A stretch of 64,000 bases of DNA from Halogranum rubrum. Its GTDB lineage: Archaea; Halobacteriota; Halobacteria; Halobacteriales; Haloferacaceae. Positions 16,621 through 25,381 of this stretch are shown here, one piece after another. Within the stretch, counting starts at the first letter, position 1. Each line of letters opens with the position of its first letter. Made by a program: the position numbers and the translations under genes. The DNA is taken from assembly GCF_900114455.1 (NCBI RefSeq), contig NZ_FOTC01000002.1, positions 467,012 through 531,011 of the forward strand, read 5' to 3'. The notes beneath the pieces are model-generated. The model was not told where the DNA came from. It searched no databases and saw nothing but the letters and a program-made list of their open reading frames with translations.

Positions 16621-17894
16621 TAGTCGTGTTGTGCTGGGGTTGGCGTGCGTGCTCGCTCGATGGCTGCCGTGACCGCACCGAGTACCTCGTCGGGGGTGAC
16701 GACGGTGGCCCGCGAGCGAAGTGTCTCGTACGTTCGGGCCGCAGATTCTCCCGCGTAGTTGCGCTCGGCGAACGGGCGAGTCTCGACGAGTACCAGTTCG
16801 TCGGCCGCTCGGGCGGCTTCCAGATTCGCGAGGTTCCCCTCGCCGATTTCGATGTCGACGACGAGCGTCACGTCGGCGCGTTCGACGTACTCGGTGACCG
16901 TCTTCCGTGCTGCTGCGTCGACGGGAGCGAACGGGTTTACGGTTACTGTATCGAGACCGAGTTGCCGCGCAGTCTCCGTATCCGAGTCGCCCTCGTTGAG
17001 CGCACCCACCGAGACGTCGTAGCCTGCCGCCGAGAGGAGATAGAGGTGGCGCGCCGCACTACCACCGCCGCCGACGACGTGAACTCGCCCGTCTGCCTCG
17101 CCGTGCGTTCGTTGGTCCGGCAGGGCAGTCACGTACACCGACCCTGTCACTGGATGCCGAGAGACGACGGCGTTCGCGCCGAAGGCCCGTTCGAGCGTCG
17201 ACTCCGTCAGTACCGACTCCGGCGGACCCGAGGCGAGGATTCGACCCTCACCGAGTAAGAGGAGTTCGTCGCAGTAGTGCGCCGCGAGGTTCAGGTCGTG
17301 GATCGCCGCGACGACGGTCTTGCCGTCGTCGACGAGTTCGCGGACGAGTTCGAGCGTCCGCACCTGGTGGTTGATGTCGAGACTCGCCGTCGGTTCGTCG
17401 AGGAGGACGAGCGGCGTGTCTTGTGCGAGTGCCCGCGCCAGCAACACGCGCTGGCGTTCGCCGCCCGAGATGGCGGTGATCGCTCTGTCTGCGAACTCGT
17501 CGACGGCAGTCTGCTTCATCGCTCGGTCGACTAGCTCGTGGTCCTCGGGTCGCATCCCACCGAACCGGGAGAGATACGGCGTGCGACCCATCTCGACGGT
17601 CTGGCGGACGCTGAAGTCGAACGAGAGGCTGGTGTCTTGCGGAACCGTCGCCACGAGTCGACCGACTTCCTTGGCCGACAGTTCCGCGACGTTCTGTCCC
17701 GTAACCCGAACTGTCCCTTCGTCGGGTCTGAGTGCCGCGTTCAGCGTGCGGAGGAGCGTCGTCTTGCCCGCACCGTTCGGGCCGACGAGACCGACGAACG
17801 TCCCTCGGTCGACTGCCGCGCTCACACCGTCGAGGACGCGCACATCACCGAGCGAGACGGCGACGTCGTCGATATCGAGGACAGCCTCGGTCAC
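16617..17894 (-). CDS. btuD: Cobalamin ABC transporter ATPase with C-terminal extension
   Basis: A 425-residue protein. Residues 1-255 form an ABC ATPase of the BtuD/FepC type: Walker A GPNGAGKTT at 38-46, signature ISGGERQ at 142-148, Walker B with LLDEPT at 164-169. A 165-residue extension follows (GRVHVVGGGGSAARHLYLL onward) with a Rossmann-like glycine loop; its role is unknown. It powers uptake through BtuC and overlaps btuC by 4 bases. The stop codon TGA lies within the right end of the IS-like element, so the natural C-terminus may have been altered by the insertion. Heme or siderophore cannot be excluded as substrate. Confidence 0.85.
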   Translation of the reverse strand: MTEAVLDIDDVAVSLGDVRVLDGVSAAVDRGTFVGLVGPNGAGKTTLLRTLNAALRPDEGTVRVTGQNVAELSAKEVGRLVATVPQDTSLSFDFSVRQTVEMGRTPYLSRFGGMRPEDHELVDRAMKQTAVDEFADRAITAISGGERQRVLLARALAQDTPLVLLDEPTASLDINHQVRTLELVRELVDDGKTVVAAIHDLNLAAHYCDELLLLGEGRILASGPPESVLTESTLERAFGANAVVSRHPVTGSVYVTALPDQRTHGEADGRVHVVGGGGSAARHLYLLSAAGYDVSVGALNEGDSDTETARQLGLDTVTVNPFAPVDAAARKTVTEYVERADVTLVVDIEIGEGNLANLEAARAADELVLVETRPFAERNYAGESAARTYETLRSRATVVTPDEVLGAVTAAIERARTPTPAQHDY

Positions 17895-18997
17895 AGTTTG
17901 TGCACCTCTTGCCGACGAAGGAGATAGAGGAAAAAGGGTGCGCCGAGCGCCGCCGTGACGATGCCCACGGGGAGTTCGGCGGTTCCCGAGCGAGCGATGG
18001 TGTCGGTGGCGACGAGGAACGATGCGCCCGCGAGCGCAGACGTCGGAAGCAAAATTCGGTGGTCCGGGCCGACGAGGAGTCGGAGGATGTGCGGGACGAT
18101 GAGACCGACGAAACCGATGACGCCGGAGACGGAGACGGCCGCTGCGGTCATGACGCTCGCCACCGCGAGAAGCAGTTTCTTCGTGCGGGCGACTTCGATA
18201 CCGAGGCTGTGGGCGTCCTCTTCACCCAGCAGGAGGACGTTCAGGTCGCGTGTGTGAAGGACCAAGATGGCGAAGAGCGGCGGGACGATGGCCGCGGCGA
18301 CGAGCACCTCGTTCCAACTCGTGTTGTCGAGGTGGCCCATCAGCCAGTAGACGACCTGCCGAAGGCTCTCACCGCTGTGGAGGAGCATGAACGAAGTGAG
18401 GGCACCGAGGAGCGTCTGGACGGCGACGCCCGCGAGCAACAGCGTCGCCACGGGCGTCTTCCCGCCTTCGGTGGCGATGAGGTAGACGCCGAACGCCGTC
18501 AGAATCGCACCGAGAAACGCTGCTCCCTGCAGTTGGAGACCGAAGGGGAGCGCAAACGGTGCGATAATCGCGAGCACCGCACCCACGGCCGCTCCCGACG
18601 AGACGCCGATGATAGAGGGGTCGGCCATCGGGTTACGGAAGAACCCTTGCATCACGACGCCCGCGGCGGCGAGCGAGAACCCTACGACGGCACCGAGGAC
18701 GATGCGGGGGAGTCGAATGTTCGTGACGATGGTCGCGTGACTGTCTCTCACGTCGAAGGCGAAGGGGTGGACGGTCCCGATTTCGGGGGCCGGGAGTGGA
18801 ACCGTGATACCGACGAGAGAGAAGTGACCGAGCGAGACACTGAACGACGTCGGCACGGCGATGGCGTTCAACATCGTCTTGGCGACGGTCGTCGCCGGAA
18901 TCGACACTGGACCGATACCGGCGCTGACGAGGACGACGACTAAGAGGAGTCCACAGAGTGCGGCAGACCAGACAGCGGTCTTCGTCGTCGTCTGCAT
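17891..18997 (-). CDS. btuC: Cobalamin ABC transporter permease
   Basis: A 368-residue FecCD-family permease with about ten transmembrane helices. The family motifs include RLPRIVLGAVVGFSLAAAGVVMQGFFRNPMADPSI and GFVGLIVPHILRLLVG. It is the membrane channel for vitamin B12 (by analogy with the Halobacterium BtuCDF system). It is divergent to btuF with only 59 bases between the start codons, and its stop overlaps the ATPase start. Confidence 0.87.
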   Translation of the reverse strand: MQTTTKTAVWSAALCGLLLVVVLVSAGIGPVSIPATTVAKTMLNAIAVPTSFSVSLGHFSLVGITVPLPAPEIGTVHPFAFDVRDSHATIVTNIRLPRIVLGAVVGFSLAAAGVVMQGFFRNPMADPSIIGVSSGAAVGAVLAIIAPFALPFGLQLQGAAFLGAILTAFGVYLIATEGGKTPVATLLLAGVAVQTLLGALTSFMLLHSGESLRQVVYWLMGHLDNTSWNEVLVAAAIVPPLFAILVLHTRDLNVLLLGEEDAHSLGIEVARTKKLLLAVASVMTAAAVSVSGVIGFVGLIVPHILRLLVGPDHRILLPTSALAGASFLVATDTIARSGTAELPVGIVTAALGAPFFLYLLRRQEVHKL

Positions 18998-19020
18998 GAA
19001 TGAAAACCCACTTGCATTAG

Positions 19021-19033
19021 GTAAATACTTATT
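19021..19033. promoter_or_regulatory. Back-to-back btuC / btuF promoters
   Basis: TATTTA (minus strand, 19022-19027) lies about 27 bases before btuC. CTTATT (plus strand, 19028-19033) lies about 27 bases before btuF. The two TATA elements abut, so transcription initiation in the two directions should compete or be co-regulated. Confidence 0.55.
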
Positions 19034-19056
19034 GGATTAGCGAGTTCGACTGGACA

Positions 19057-20220
19057 ATGCGAACCACTCGGTCGATTCGGTCGATGCTCGTCGTCCTCCT
19101 CGTGACACTCTCCATCGTCGGTGCCGGCGTCACGCCGGTCGCCGCGACAGGGTCGGGAGTCGCACAGACACAGACGCAGTGTAGCTTCCCGTTCTCCGCG
19201 ACGGACGCCACAGGAACAGAGGTCACCATCGAGGAACGCCCCGAACGGGTGACGACGCTCAATCCGAGCGCGGCCCAGACGATGTGGGAAATCGGTGGGA
19301 AAGAGCAAGTCGTCGGTCTCTCGCAGTTCGCGAGTTACCTCGACGGCGCGGACTCGCGGACGAACGTCTCCGCGGCGGGGTTCGGTGTCGACATCGAGAA
19401 AGTCGTCGGCACGGAACCAGACCTCGTGCTCGCGCCGAACGCCATCAGCAACGAGACGGTGACGAAACTCCGTGACGCCGGTATCACCGTCTTCCGCTTC
19501 GAGGCGTCGACGTCCATCGAGGACATCGAAGCGAAGACGACACTCATGGGCCAACTCACCGGGAACTGTGAGGGCGCAGCGACGGCGAACGCGTGGATGA
19601 ACCAGAACGTCGAAGCAGCACAGTCCGCCGTCGAGAGTAGTGAACAACCGAGAGTCATCTACCCGCTCGGTGACGCCTACGTCGCTGGCGGCGACACGTT
19701 CATCGACGCGATGATGACGGCCGCCGGCGGTACCAACGTCGTCGCCGAGGCCGGACAGAACGGCTACCCGCAACTCAGCGACGAGAAGGTCATCGAATTC
19801 GCCCCCGAAGTCGTCCTCATCACCTCACCACAGGGTGCGTCGATTCTCGACTCGGAGCCATACGCGAGTACACCCGCAGGCGAGAACAACCGGACGGTGA
19901 TGGTCGAGGTGAACTACCTCAACCAACCCGCACCCCGAAGCGTCGCCTACACGGTCAGCAACATGACTGCCGGCTTCTACCCCGACGCCTACAGCGAAGA
20001 CCAGTTCGTGACGAAGTCCGAGGTGGAAGCGTCGCAGGCGAACGGGACGACGACGAACGAGACGGCTGATTCGACAGCCACGGACACCGACGGCGAAGCC
20101 GTGGACGACCAGACGACGGCACCATCGACCGAGACAGAGACCAGTAGTCCCGGTTTCGGTGTCACCGCGGCCCTCGCCGCACTCGCTGCGACGGCACTGC
20201 TCGCGCGTCGCCGCCGGTAA
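19057..20220 (+). CDS. btuF: Cobalamin-binding surface protein with PGF-CTERM anchor
   Basis: A 387-residue exported solute-binding protein that should capture vitamin B12 outside the cell and hand it to BtuC. It has a Sec signal peptide (1-31) and a class-III (BtuF/FepB) binding fold from FPFSATDATGTEVTIEERPERV. A Thr/Asp/Glu-rich spacer (about 325-362) follows, then PGF at residues 365-367, a hydrophobic helix and RRRR. The tail makes it an ArtA substrate rather than a lipoprotein, unlike the iron-binding protein at the end of the window. It is leaderless, from the promoter shared with btuC. Confidence 0.87.
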   Translation: MRTTRSIRSMLVVLLVTLSIVGAGVTPVAATGSGVAQTQTQCSFPFSATDATGTEVTIEERPERVTTLNPSAAQTMWEIGGKEQVVGLSQFASYLDGADSRTNVSAAGFGVDIEKVVGTEPDLVLAPNAISNETVTKLRDAGITVFRFEASTSIEDIEAKTTLMGQLTGNCEGAATANAWMNQNVEAAQSAVESSEQPRVIYPLGDAYVAGGDTFIDAMMTAAGGTNVVAEAGQNGYPQLSDEKVIEFAPEVVLITSPQGASILDSEPYASTPAGENNRTVMVEVNYLNQPAPRSVAYTVSNMTAGFYPDAYSEDQFVTKSEVEASQANGTTTNETADSTATDTDGEAVDDQTTAPSTETETSSPGFGVTAALAALAATALLARRRR

Positions 20221-20404
20221 CGACTGTTTCAACTCTTCTCTTCGACGACCAGCCAGTTTCAGCCATTTGGACGACCCGTACAGCCCACCACGGGTGGGAC
20301 TTCCGAGGTGGTCTCCACGATGGTCTCGGATGACTCATTGACGAGCAGAGCGACACCACCCGAGGACCACAACCGTATTACGGCCGGACCGCGGCCTTCG
20401 GAGT

Positions 20405-20683
20405 ATGGTCGAGAACGTCATCTACCCCGCGTACATCGACGCCGCGAAGACGCGGTCGGAGGGGCGACGCGTCGCCTTGAAGGACGCCGTCGAAGACCCG
20501 ACCGTCGAGGAGATTGCGAAGGCCGTCCAGCAGGTCGGCTACGACGCCGTCGTCGAACGCGACAAGACCTACTCACGTGAGTTCGAAGAGCGTGGTCGCG
20601 TGTTGGTACAGGGAGCCGACGATTCGAGTAAGAACGACCTCGTCGCCGCCGTCGCGGCCTACGTCGGCATCCTCCGCGACTGA
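20405..20683 (+). CDS. srp19: Signal recognition particle subunit SRP19
   Basis: A 92-residue RNA-binding protein that folds the S domain of 7S RNA so that SRP54 can bind. The N-terminal [17 protein letters not shown] is the family's hallmark, and the length is normal. TATTACG about 27 bases before the ATG suggests a leaderless transcript. The stop codon shares one base with the ATG of gar1. Confidence 0.93.
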   Translation: MVENVIYPAYIDAAKTRSEGRRVALKDAVEDPTVEEIAKAVQQVGYDAVVERDKTYSREFEERGRVLVQGADDSSKNDLVAAVAAYVGILRD

Positions 20684-20910
20684 TGCAGCGCGTTGGCACC
20701 GTCTCCCGGACGGCACAGAACCTCGCTATCGTCCACTGCGACGACGACAGTCACCCCGACATCGGCACGGCCGTCATCGACGAGTCGCTCTCGCGGGTCG
20801 GCCGCATCGTCGACGTGTTCGGACCGGTCGAACGGCCCTACGTCGCCATCGCCACCGACCGAGACATCCGTCTCGCCGAACTCGTCGGACAGAAACTGTA
20901 CGCCCGGTAA
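20683..20910 (+). CDS. gar1: H/ACA RNA-protein complex subunit Gar1
   Basis: A 75-residue beta-barrel protein of the H/ACA guide-RNA complex, which makes pseudouridines in rRNA. The core GTAVIDESLSRVGRIVDVFGPVERPYVAI is diagnostic; archaeal Gar1 lacks the Gly-Arg tails of eukaryotes, as here. It is co-transcribed with srp19 (TGATG junction) and followed by a terminator hairpin. Confidence 0.92.
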   Translation: MQRVGTVSRTAQNLAIVHCDDDSHPDIGTAVIDESLSRVGRIVDVFGPVERPYVAIATDRDIRLAELVGQKLYAR

Positions 20911-20924
20911 GCGCTGTGAGTGCT

Positions 20925-20957
20925 GGCAACGTCTGTTGCCCCGAGTCTCTTTTCGTC
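20925..20957 (+). terminator. Hairpin plus T-run after gar1
   Basis: A perfect stem GGCAAC/GTTGCC (20925-20940) is followed by a CTCTTTT run, 15 bases after the gar1 stop. This is a good candidate for the end of the srp19-gar1 transcript. Confidence 0.5.
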
Positions 20958-21089
20958 CCGTAGATAGCGACTCTCCGGGTGGTACGGCCGCTGGCGACAC
21001 CTTGAGAGGCAGGACAGTGCCGTAATAAGGAGTTTCTTTATCGAAAGCCAACAGCTCTTTGCGGGCGGCGAAGAGTGGTCGGTGACAAT

Positions 21090-21743
21090 ATGCCCATCGC
21101 CGAATTTCGATCAGAGACACCAATCCTTCGTCGGGCGATAGATGTCGCACCGTCGACGAGGGTGACCGTCGTCGACGACCGCATGCCTCCCAACGGCGCG
21201 ATGAAACTCATCTTTCGAGCAGAAGGAGACGACTTGGACGCGTTCGAGCGAGGACTCGGGCTCGACCCGACGATTGCGGACGCTCGAAAACTCGACGAAA
21301 CCGCGTCGAGGCGGCTCATTCGCGTCAACTACAGCGAACGTGGCGTCGAAGAGAGCATCACGCCCGTCGTGACCGCCGAAGACGCCATGCTCAGTGAAGC
21401 AACCGTCACTGACGACGGCTTCTGGGTTCGCGTCTGGTTTCCCGACCGCGACTCGCTCAGACGGATTCGAGAGTGGTCTCAAGACCGCGGTCGGTCCTTC
21501 GACGTCGAGAAGATTTACAACGACGAGTTGACCGACTCGGAGACGCCGTACGGACTCACCGAGGCGCAGTTAGAGGCAATTCAATACTGCTACCGAGACG
21601 GCTACTTCGAGGTACCTCGGTCGACGACCTGTTCGGCCGTCGCCGACGACCTCGGCATCTCTTCGCAGTCACTCTCCGAACGACTCCGACGCGGGTTGAC
21701 GTCGGTCATCGACGGGTCGGGGCTGGCGATAAAGAGCGAGTGA
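21090..21743 (+). CDS. Bat-type helix-turn-helix regulator
   Basis: A 217-residue protein with the layout of the bacterio-opsin-activator family: an N-terminal sensor-like domain (about 1-145) and a C-terminal HTH_10 domain (LTEAQLEAIQYCYRDGYFEVP, then VADDLGISSQSLSERLRRGL). It probably acts as a transcription activator; the target is unknown and no obvious partner gene is adjacent. A CTTTATC element near 21034-21041 would give a short leader. The ATG at 21090 with GGTGA just before it is preferred over GTG at 21075. Confidence 0.85.
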   Translation: MPIAEFRSETPILRRAIDVAPSTRVTVVDDRMPPNGAMKLIFRAEGDDLDAFERGLGLDPTIADARKLDETASRRLIRVNYSERGVEESITPVVTAEDAMLSEATVTDDGFWVRVWFPDRDSLRRIREWSQDRGRSFDVEKIYNDELTDSETPYGLTEAQLEAIQYCYRDGYFEVPRSTTCSAVADDLGISSQSLSERLRRGLTSVIDGSGLAIKSE

Positions 21744-21817
21744 GCACGGGCGACCGAGAGAGAGCGGGGCGCTCTACTTCCACAACTGCAAAGCCTCCGC
21801 ACCTCGGAAGTCCGAGC

Positions 21818-22822
21818 ATGAACTCCCGCGCGTACCGGGGTGTCGCCCTCGCGGCACTCATCTTCCTCCTCGTCCAACTGGGGGCGTTGGCGCTCGTACC
21901 GACGTTCGACGCCGCCGGCTACCAGACCATCGAAGACACCTCCGACCCGACGAACAGTCTGCTCTACATCGGCGCTATCCTCGTGATGACGGCGCTGATG
22001 CTGGCGGCGTTCAAGTACAACCTCGACCAACTGATTCGCGGCATCATCATCCTCACGAGCGGGATGCTCGCGTGGTACGTCTTCAGCGTCGCCGTCCCCT
22101 CGGTGGTCGCTATCGGCCTCGCCGCTCTCGTCTCGCTGTCGCTGCTCCTCTATCCAGAGTGGTACGTCATCGACACGGCAGGTGTCGTGATGGGTGCGGG
22201 TGCGGCCGGGTTGTTCGGCATCAGTTTCGACGTACTGCCGACCATCGTGCTTCTCACCTTGCTCGCCGTCTACGACGCCATCAGCGTCTACGGTACCGAG
22301 CACATGCTCGACCTCGCGGAAGGGGTGATGGACCTCAACATCCCTGTCGTGCTCGTCATCCCGCTGACGCTCTCGTACTCGCTGCTGAAAGACCAGAAGG
22401 AAGCGGAGACGGCCGCCGCCGACGGTGGGCCGGAGGGCGTAGACGAGGCGGCCGAAAGTGACGCTGAAACTGAATCCGAGTCCCGCGGCGAAGCCGTTTC
22501 ACCCGAGGCCAGCGAACGAGACGTCTTCTTCATCGGTCTCGGCGACGCCGTCATGCCGACGGTGATGGTCGCGAGTGGTGCGTTCTTCCTCGACGCGGGG
22601 AACCTCGGGTTCTCTCTTCTGCCGGCGCTGAACCTGGCCGCGTTGCTCTCGATGGTCGGGACGTTCCTGGGACTCGGCGTCCTGCTGTGGATGGTGATGA
22701 AAGGTCGCGCTCACGCCGGACTGCCACTCCTCAACGGTGGCGCAATCGGCGGCTATCTGCTCGGTGCAGTGCTCTCGGGTGTCTCGCTGGTACAGGCGCT
22801 CGGTCTCGGTCCGTATCTCTGA
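21818..22822 (+). CDS. Presenilin/signal-peptide-peptidase-like intramembrane protease
   Basis: A 334-residue polytopic membrane protein of the archaeal PSH family. The two catalytic aspartates of GxGD proteases are present: Y152-D153 in AVYDAISVYGTEHM and D243 in FIGLGDAVMP. A PLL segment at about 303-305 stands where the PAL motif is expected. An acidic cytoplasmic loop (about 190-233) separates the two catalytic helices, typical of halophilic versions. About nine hydrophobic helices are visible. It cleaves substrates within the membrane; these are unknown. The ATG at 21818 begins the first hydrophobic segment; the much longer open frame upstream overlaps the previous gene and is not coding. 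Confidence 0.88.
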   Translation: MNSRAYRGVALAALIFLLVQLGALALVPTFDAAGYQTIEDTSDPTNSLLYIGAILVMTALMLAAFKYNLDQLIRGIIILTSGMLAWYVFSVAVPSVVAIGLAALVSLSLLLYPEWYVIDTAGVVMGAGAAGLFGISFDVLPTIVLLTLLAVYDAISVYGTEHMLDLAEGVMDLNIPVVLVIPLTLSYSLLKDQKEAETAAADGGPEGVDEAAESDAETESESRGEAVSPEASERDVFFIGLGDAVMPTVMVASGAFFLDAGNLGFSLLPALNLAALLSMVGTFLGLGVLLWMVMKGRAHAGLPLLNGGAIGGYLLGAVLSGVSLVQALGLGPYL

Positions 22823-22846
22823 GTACTCGGCGCTACTTCTCAGCCG

Positions 22847-23320
22847 CTACTTCTCGCCTGCACCTTCGCGGACCTTCACGGCCATTCCCGACTGGAAGTC
22901 GACGATAGCGTCCGCCGAGAGTTCCGCACGGCCGACGCCGAGGACGTCGCCGTTCTCGTGGACGATGGCAACTTCGTCACCGGGGCGCACTGCAGGGTCG
23001 ACGGTGTCGACGAACTTCGCGAAGACGTTCTTCCCGTCACGGACGAACGGTTCGCTCTCGTCGCCGACGACGACACGGTTCGCCGGAGACTCCCCCGCAG
23101 CGACGAGACGAGAGCCACCGGCGAGACCGAGCGTAAACCGCCCGTCGGTTCCGTAGGAGACGAGTCTGTCGTCGCCGGCGTGAATCTGCCGCGGGCGACC
23201 GCTCGTCGACCGAGAGACTCGTAGCTCTTCGTCGGCCGGAAACAGCACGTCGCCAGCGTCCGCACCGAACTGGTAGTCCGCGATAATCCGCAGGTCCGCC
23301 AAATCCTCCGCGTCACTCAT
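22847..23320 (-). CDS. PUA-domain protein
   Basis: A 157-residue protein. The C-terminal half (VDTVDPAVRPGDEVAIVHENGDVLGVGRAELSADAI) is a PUA RNA-binding domain like those of archaeosine transglycosylase and pseudouridine synthases. The N-terminal half (LRIIADYQFGADAGDVLFP) matches the pre-PUA domain of the ArcTGT type. It probably binds tRNA or rRNA; no catalytic domain is present. It starts with ATG at 23320. Confidence 0.82.
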   Translation of the reverse strand: MSDAEDLADLRIIADYQFGADAGDVLFPADEELRVSRSTSGRPRQIHAGDDRLVSYGTDGRFTLGLAGGSRLVAAGESPANRVVVGDESEPFVRDGKNVFAKFVDTVDPAVRPGDEVAIVHENGDVLGVGRAELSADAIVDFQSGMAVKVREGAGEK

Positions 23321-23372
23321 AGGTGGCCGTTGCTGATGCGTCGGGAAAGCGGCTTCGGATGGCGTCGGACCG

Positions 23373-23870
23373 TTACAGCAGGAATGTCTCTTCGCGCTCG
23401 GTCATGTCGATGAAGGAGTCTGCGGCTTCGACGAGTTCGTCTGCGGTGGAGTTACCGAACGAGAGGACTTCGATACGGACGCCTTCGTGACGGAGATGCG
23501 AGCAGAGACGGGCGAAGTCGCCGTCGCCCGAGCAGAGGACGACCGTATCGACGTGGTTGGCGAGCGTGACGGCGTCGAGAGCGATACCGAGGTCCCAGTC
23601 GGCTTTCTTCGACCCGTCGCCGAAGGTCTTGATGTCCTTTATCTTCGTCTCGAAGCCGATATCGACGAGTGCGTCGAAAAAGCGGTCTTCGTCGGGTGAC
23701 TCCGCACGGATGACGTAGGCGATTGCACGGACCAGTTGACGCCCCTGAACGGCCTTTTCGAGGAGCGAAGAGTAGTCGATGTTACGAGAGTAGAGACTCT
23801 GGGAGGTGTGATAGAGGTTCTGCGCGTCCGCCAGCACGGCGACGCGCTGACTCGGGTGAATGTCGACCAT
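23373..23870 (-). CDS. NYN-domain (LabA-like) putative nuclease
   Basis: A 165-residue protein with the PIN-like NYN fold: LADAQNLYHTSQSL near the N-terminus, KADWDLGIALDAV in the middle and VVLCSGDGDFARLCSHL later, giving the acidic cluster expected for metal-dependent RNA cleavage. The ATG at 23870 is taken. The upstream in-frame ATG at 23897 falls within the TTCTATG element that would serve as TATA box for the later start. The substrate is unknown. Confidence 0.83.
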   Translation of the reverse strand: MVDIHPSQRVAVLADAQNLYHTSQSLYSRNIDYSSLLEKAVQGRQLVRAIAYVIRAESPDEDRFFDALVDIGFETKIKDIKTFGDGSKKADWDLGIALDAVTLANHVDTVVLCSGDGDFARLCSHLRHEGVRIEVLSFGNSTADELVEAADSFIDMTEREETFLL

Positions 23871-24163
23871 TATCGGGGAGTCCGGCCGGAGCGTCATAGA
23901 AGCTTCGTCCGGCGGGTCACCGCTCCACTGACTGTCGACCGCCCGTCGTCACCGGCGGCCAATGCCGCCGACGTTTGCCACTCTCTACCCAATATTTATA
24001 AATCATCGAATATATTCGGAGACGCCGTTAACTCCCTCACTGAGTGCACAACTCGGCCGTATAATCTTGTCTGTTGTACATTGTTGAACCGTTGCAGACG
24101 CGTTAGCATGCTAACCTTACGAGACGTATAGCAAATACAGACATTCTACAAGGAGCGATTGAA
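23871..24163. other. AT-rich promoter region of the peptidase gene
   Basis: About 290 bases, AT-rich near 23985-24015 (TATTTATAAATC, ATATATTC). It contains the 14-base palindrome listed separately and a TATA-like CGTATAG near 24124-24130. The palindrome, the TATA element and a Shine-Dalgarno AGGAG near 24151 lead to the ATG at 24164. Confidence 0.45.
24102..24115. promoter_or_regulatory. Palindromic operator candidate GTTAGCATGCTAAC
   Basis: A perfect 14-base palindrome just upstream of the TATA element of the exported peptidase gene, where activators bind in archaea. It shares the GTTAGC half with the palindrome at 10255. Confidence 0.45.
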
Positions 24164-25381
24164 ATGGAAGGTCACAGACCGACGCGGCGGTCGTTCCTCG
24201 CCGCAACAGGAACCGTCGCACTAGCAGGTATCGGCGCGAGCACCGTCGCACGCGGGTCCGACCCGCTCACTAACGGGTCGTACGAGATTCTCGAAGGCAC
24301 ACCCTCGGAGACGACAGTCGAGGTCACGACGGCAGACGCTGACGGGCCGACGGTGATGGTCGTCGGCGGTCTGCACGGTGACGAAGTCGCGGGCTACCGT
24401 GCGGCCGGCGACATCAGCGAGTGGGACATCGAGTCGGGGCAACTCGTCGTGATTCCGGAGGTGAACACCCGTGCCATCGAGCGTGGGACGCGAACCGCCG
24501 CCGACGGCGTCGACCTGAACCGCGAGTTCCCGGTCGGTCGAGACCCGACGTACGAGTTGGCACAGGCCATCTGGAGCGTCGTCGTCCAGTACGACCCGGA
24601 CGTCTTCGTCGACCTTCACGAGTCGACCGAACTCTACAACGGCGATGCGACCGACGGCGTCGGTCAGGCCGTCTTCCGCTCGTACGACATGGTCGCCGCC
24701 GCGAAGGCCGGACGCGCCGTCCGCCACGTCAACGAGAACTACGTCGGCAACCGGACGAACAAGTTCGAAATCGGCTACTTCTCGGGGCCGAACGTCGACC
24801 CGAACGGACTCATCGCGCACAAGGCGTCCCGTGACCTCGACGCACTTAGCTTCCTCGTCGAGACGCTCTCTACCGGCCCAGCACTCGAGACGCGCGTCGA
24901 GTGGCAGAAGGCGGTCGTCCGCAAACTCGTCGAAGACGAACTGTTTGGCGACGGTGGCGCACCCGAAGACGACGGCGAGACGGAGCAGCCACCCGAAGAC
25001 GACGAGACGGAGACGCCGTCGGAAGGCGACGACGGAGACGAGAACGAAGACATCCCCTCCGACGACGAAGACGCACCACCCGAAGAAACTCCGAACGAGA
25101 AGCCGACGCCGATGATCGAGACAACGCCGAAGAAGGCAGAGACGCTCGACCTGAGCCGTGGCGACACGGTGACGTTCGAGGCCGCAGCGTCGATGGACGC
25201 CGACGGACGAGTCGTCGCCTACGAGTGGGACCTCGACGGCGACGGTGCGTTCGAACTGACGGGCGACACGGCGGAACTGACGTTGGACGCCTGTGGAGAC
25301 TATCCGGTGACGCTCCGGGTGACCGACAACGACGGTGCGACACGAGAGACTGGACTCACCGTCTCGACGAAAGCCGAGTAG
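24164..25381 (+). CDS. Tat-exported M14/aspartoacylase-like zinc hydrolase with PKD domain
   Basis: A 405-residue protein. A Tat signal (TRRSFLAATG, residues 7-16) leads to a succinylglutamate-desuccinylase/aspartoacylase-type domain: GGLHGDE with His71 and Glu74, DLNREFP (118-124) and DLHEST with His152, the expected zinc and substrate residues. After an acidic Pro/Thr/Glu spacer (about 255-318) comes a PKD domain (about 322-405, with EWDLDGDG and VTLRVTDNDG). It likely acts outside the cell on peptides or acylated amino acids; the substrate is unknown. There is no lipobox. A Shine-Dalgarno AGGAG precedes the ATG. Confidence 0.82.
   Translation: MEGHRPTRRSFLAATGTVALAGIGASTVARGSDPLTNGSYEILEGTPSETTVEVTTADADGPTVMVVGGLHGDEVAGYRAAGDISEWDIESGQLVVIPEVNTRAIERGTRTAADGVDLNREFPVGRDPTYELAQAIWSVVVQYDPDVFVDLHESTELYNGDATDGVGQAVFRSYDMVAAAKAGRAVRHVNENYVGNRTNKFEIGYFSGPNVDPNGLIAHKASRDLDALSFLVETLSTGPALETRVEWQKAVVRKLVEDELFGDGGAPEDDGETEQPPEDDETETPSEGDDGDENEDIPSDDEDAPPEETPNEKPTPMIETTPKKAETLDLSRGDTVTFEAAASMDADGRVVAYEWDLDGDGAFELTGDTAELTLDACGDYPVTLRVTDNDGATRETGLTVSTKAE

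Noticed and set aside
18998-19056. Cobalamin riboswitch before the btu genes
   Set aside because: Only 59 bases separate the divergent start codons and both genes appear leaderless, so there is no room for a riboswitch.
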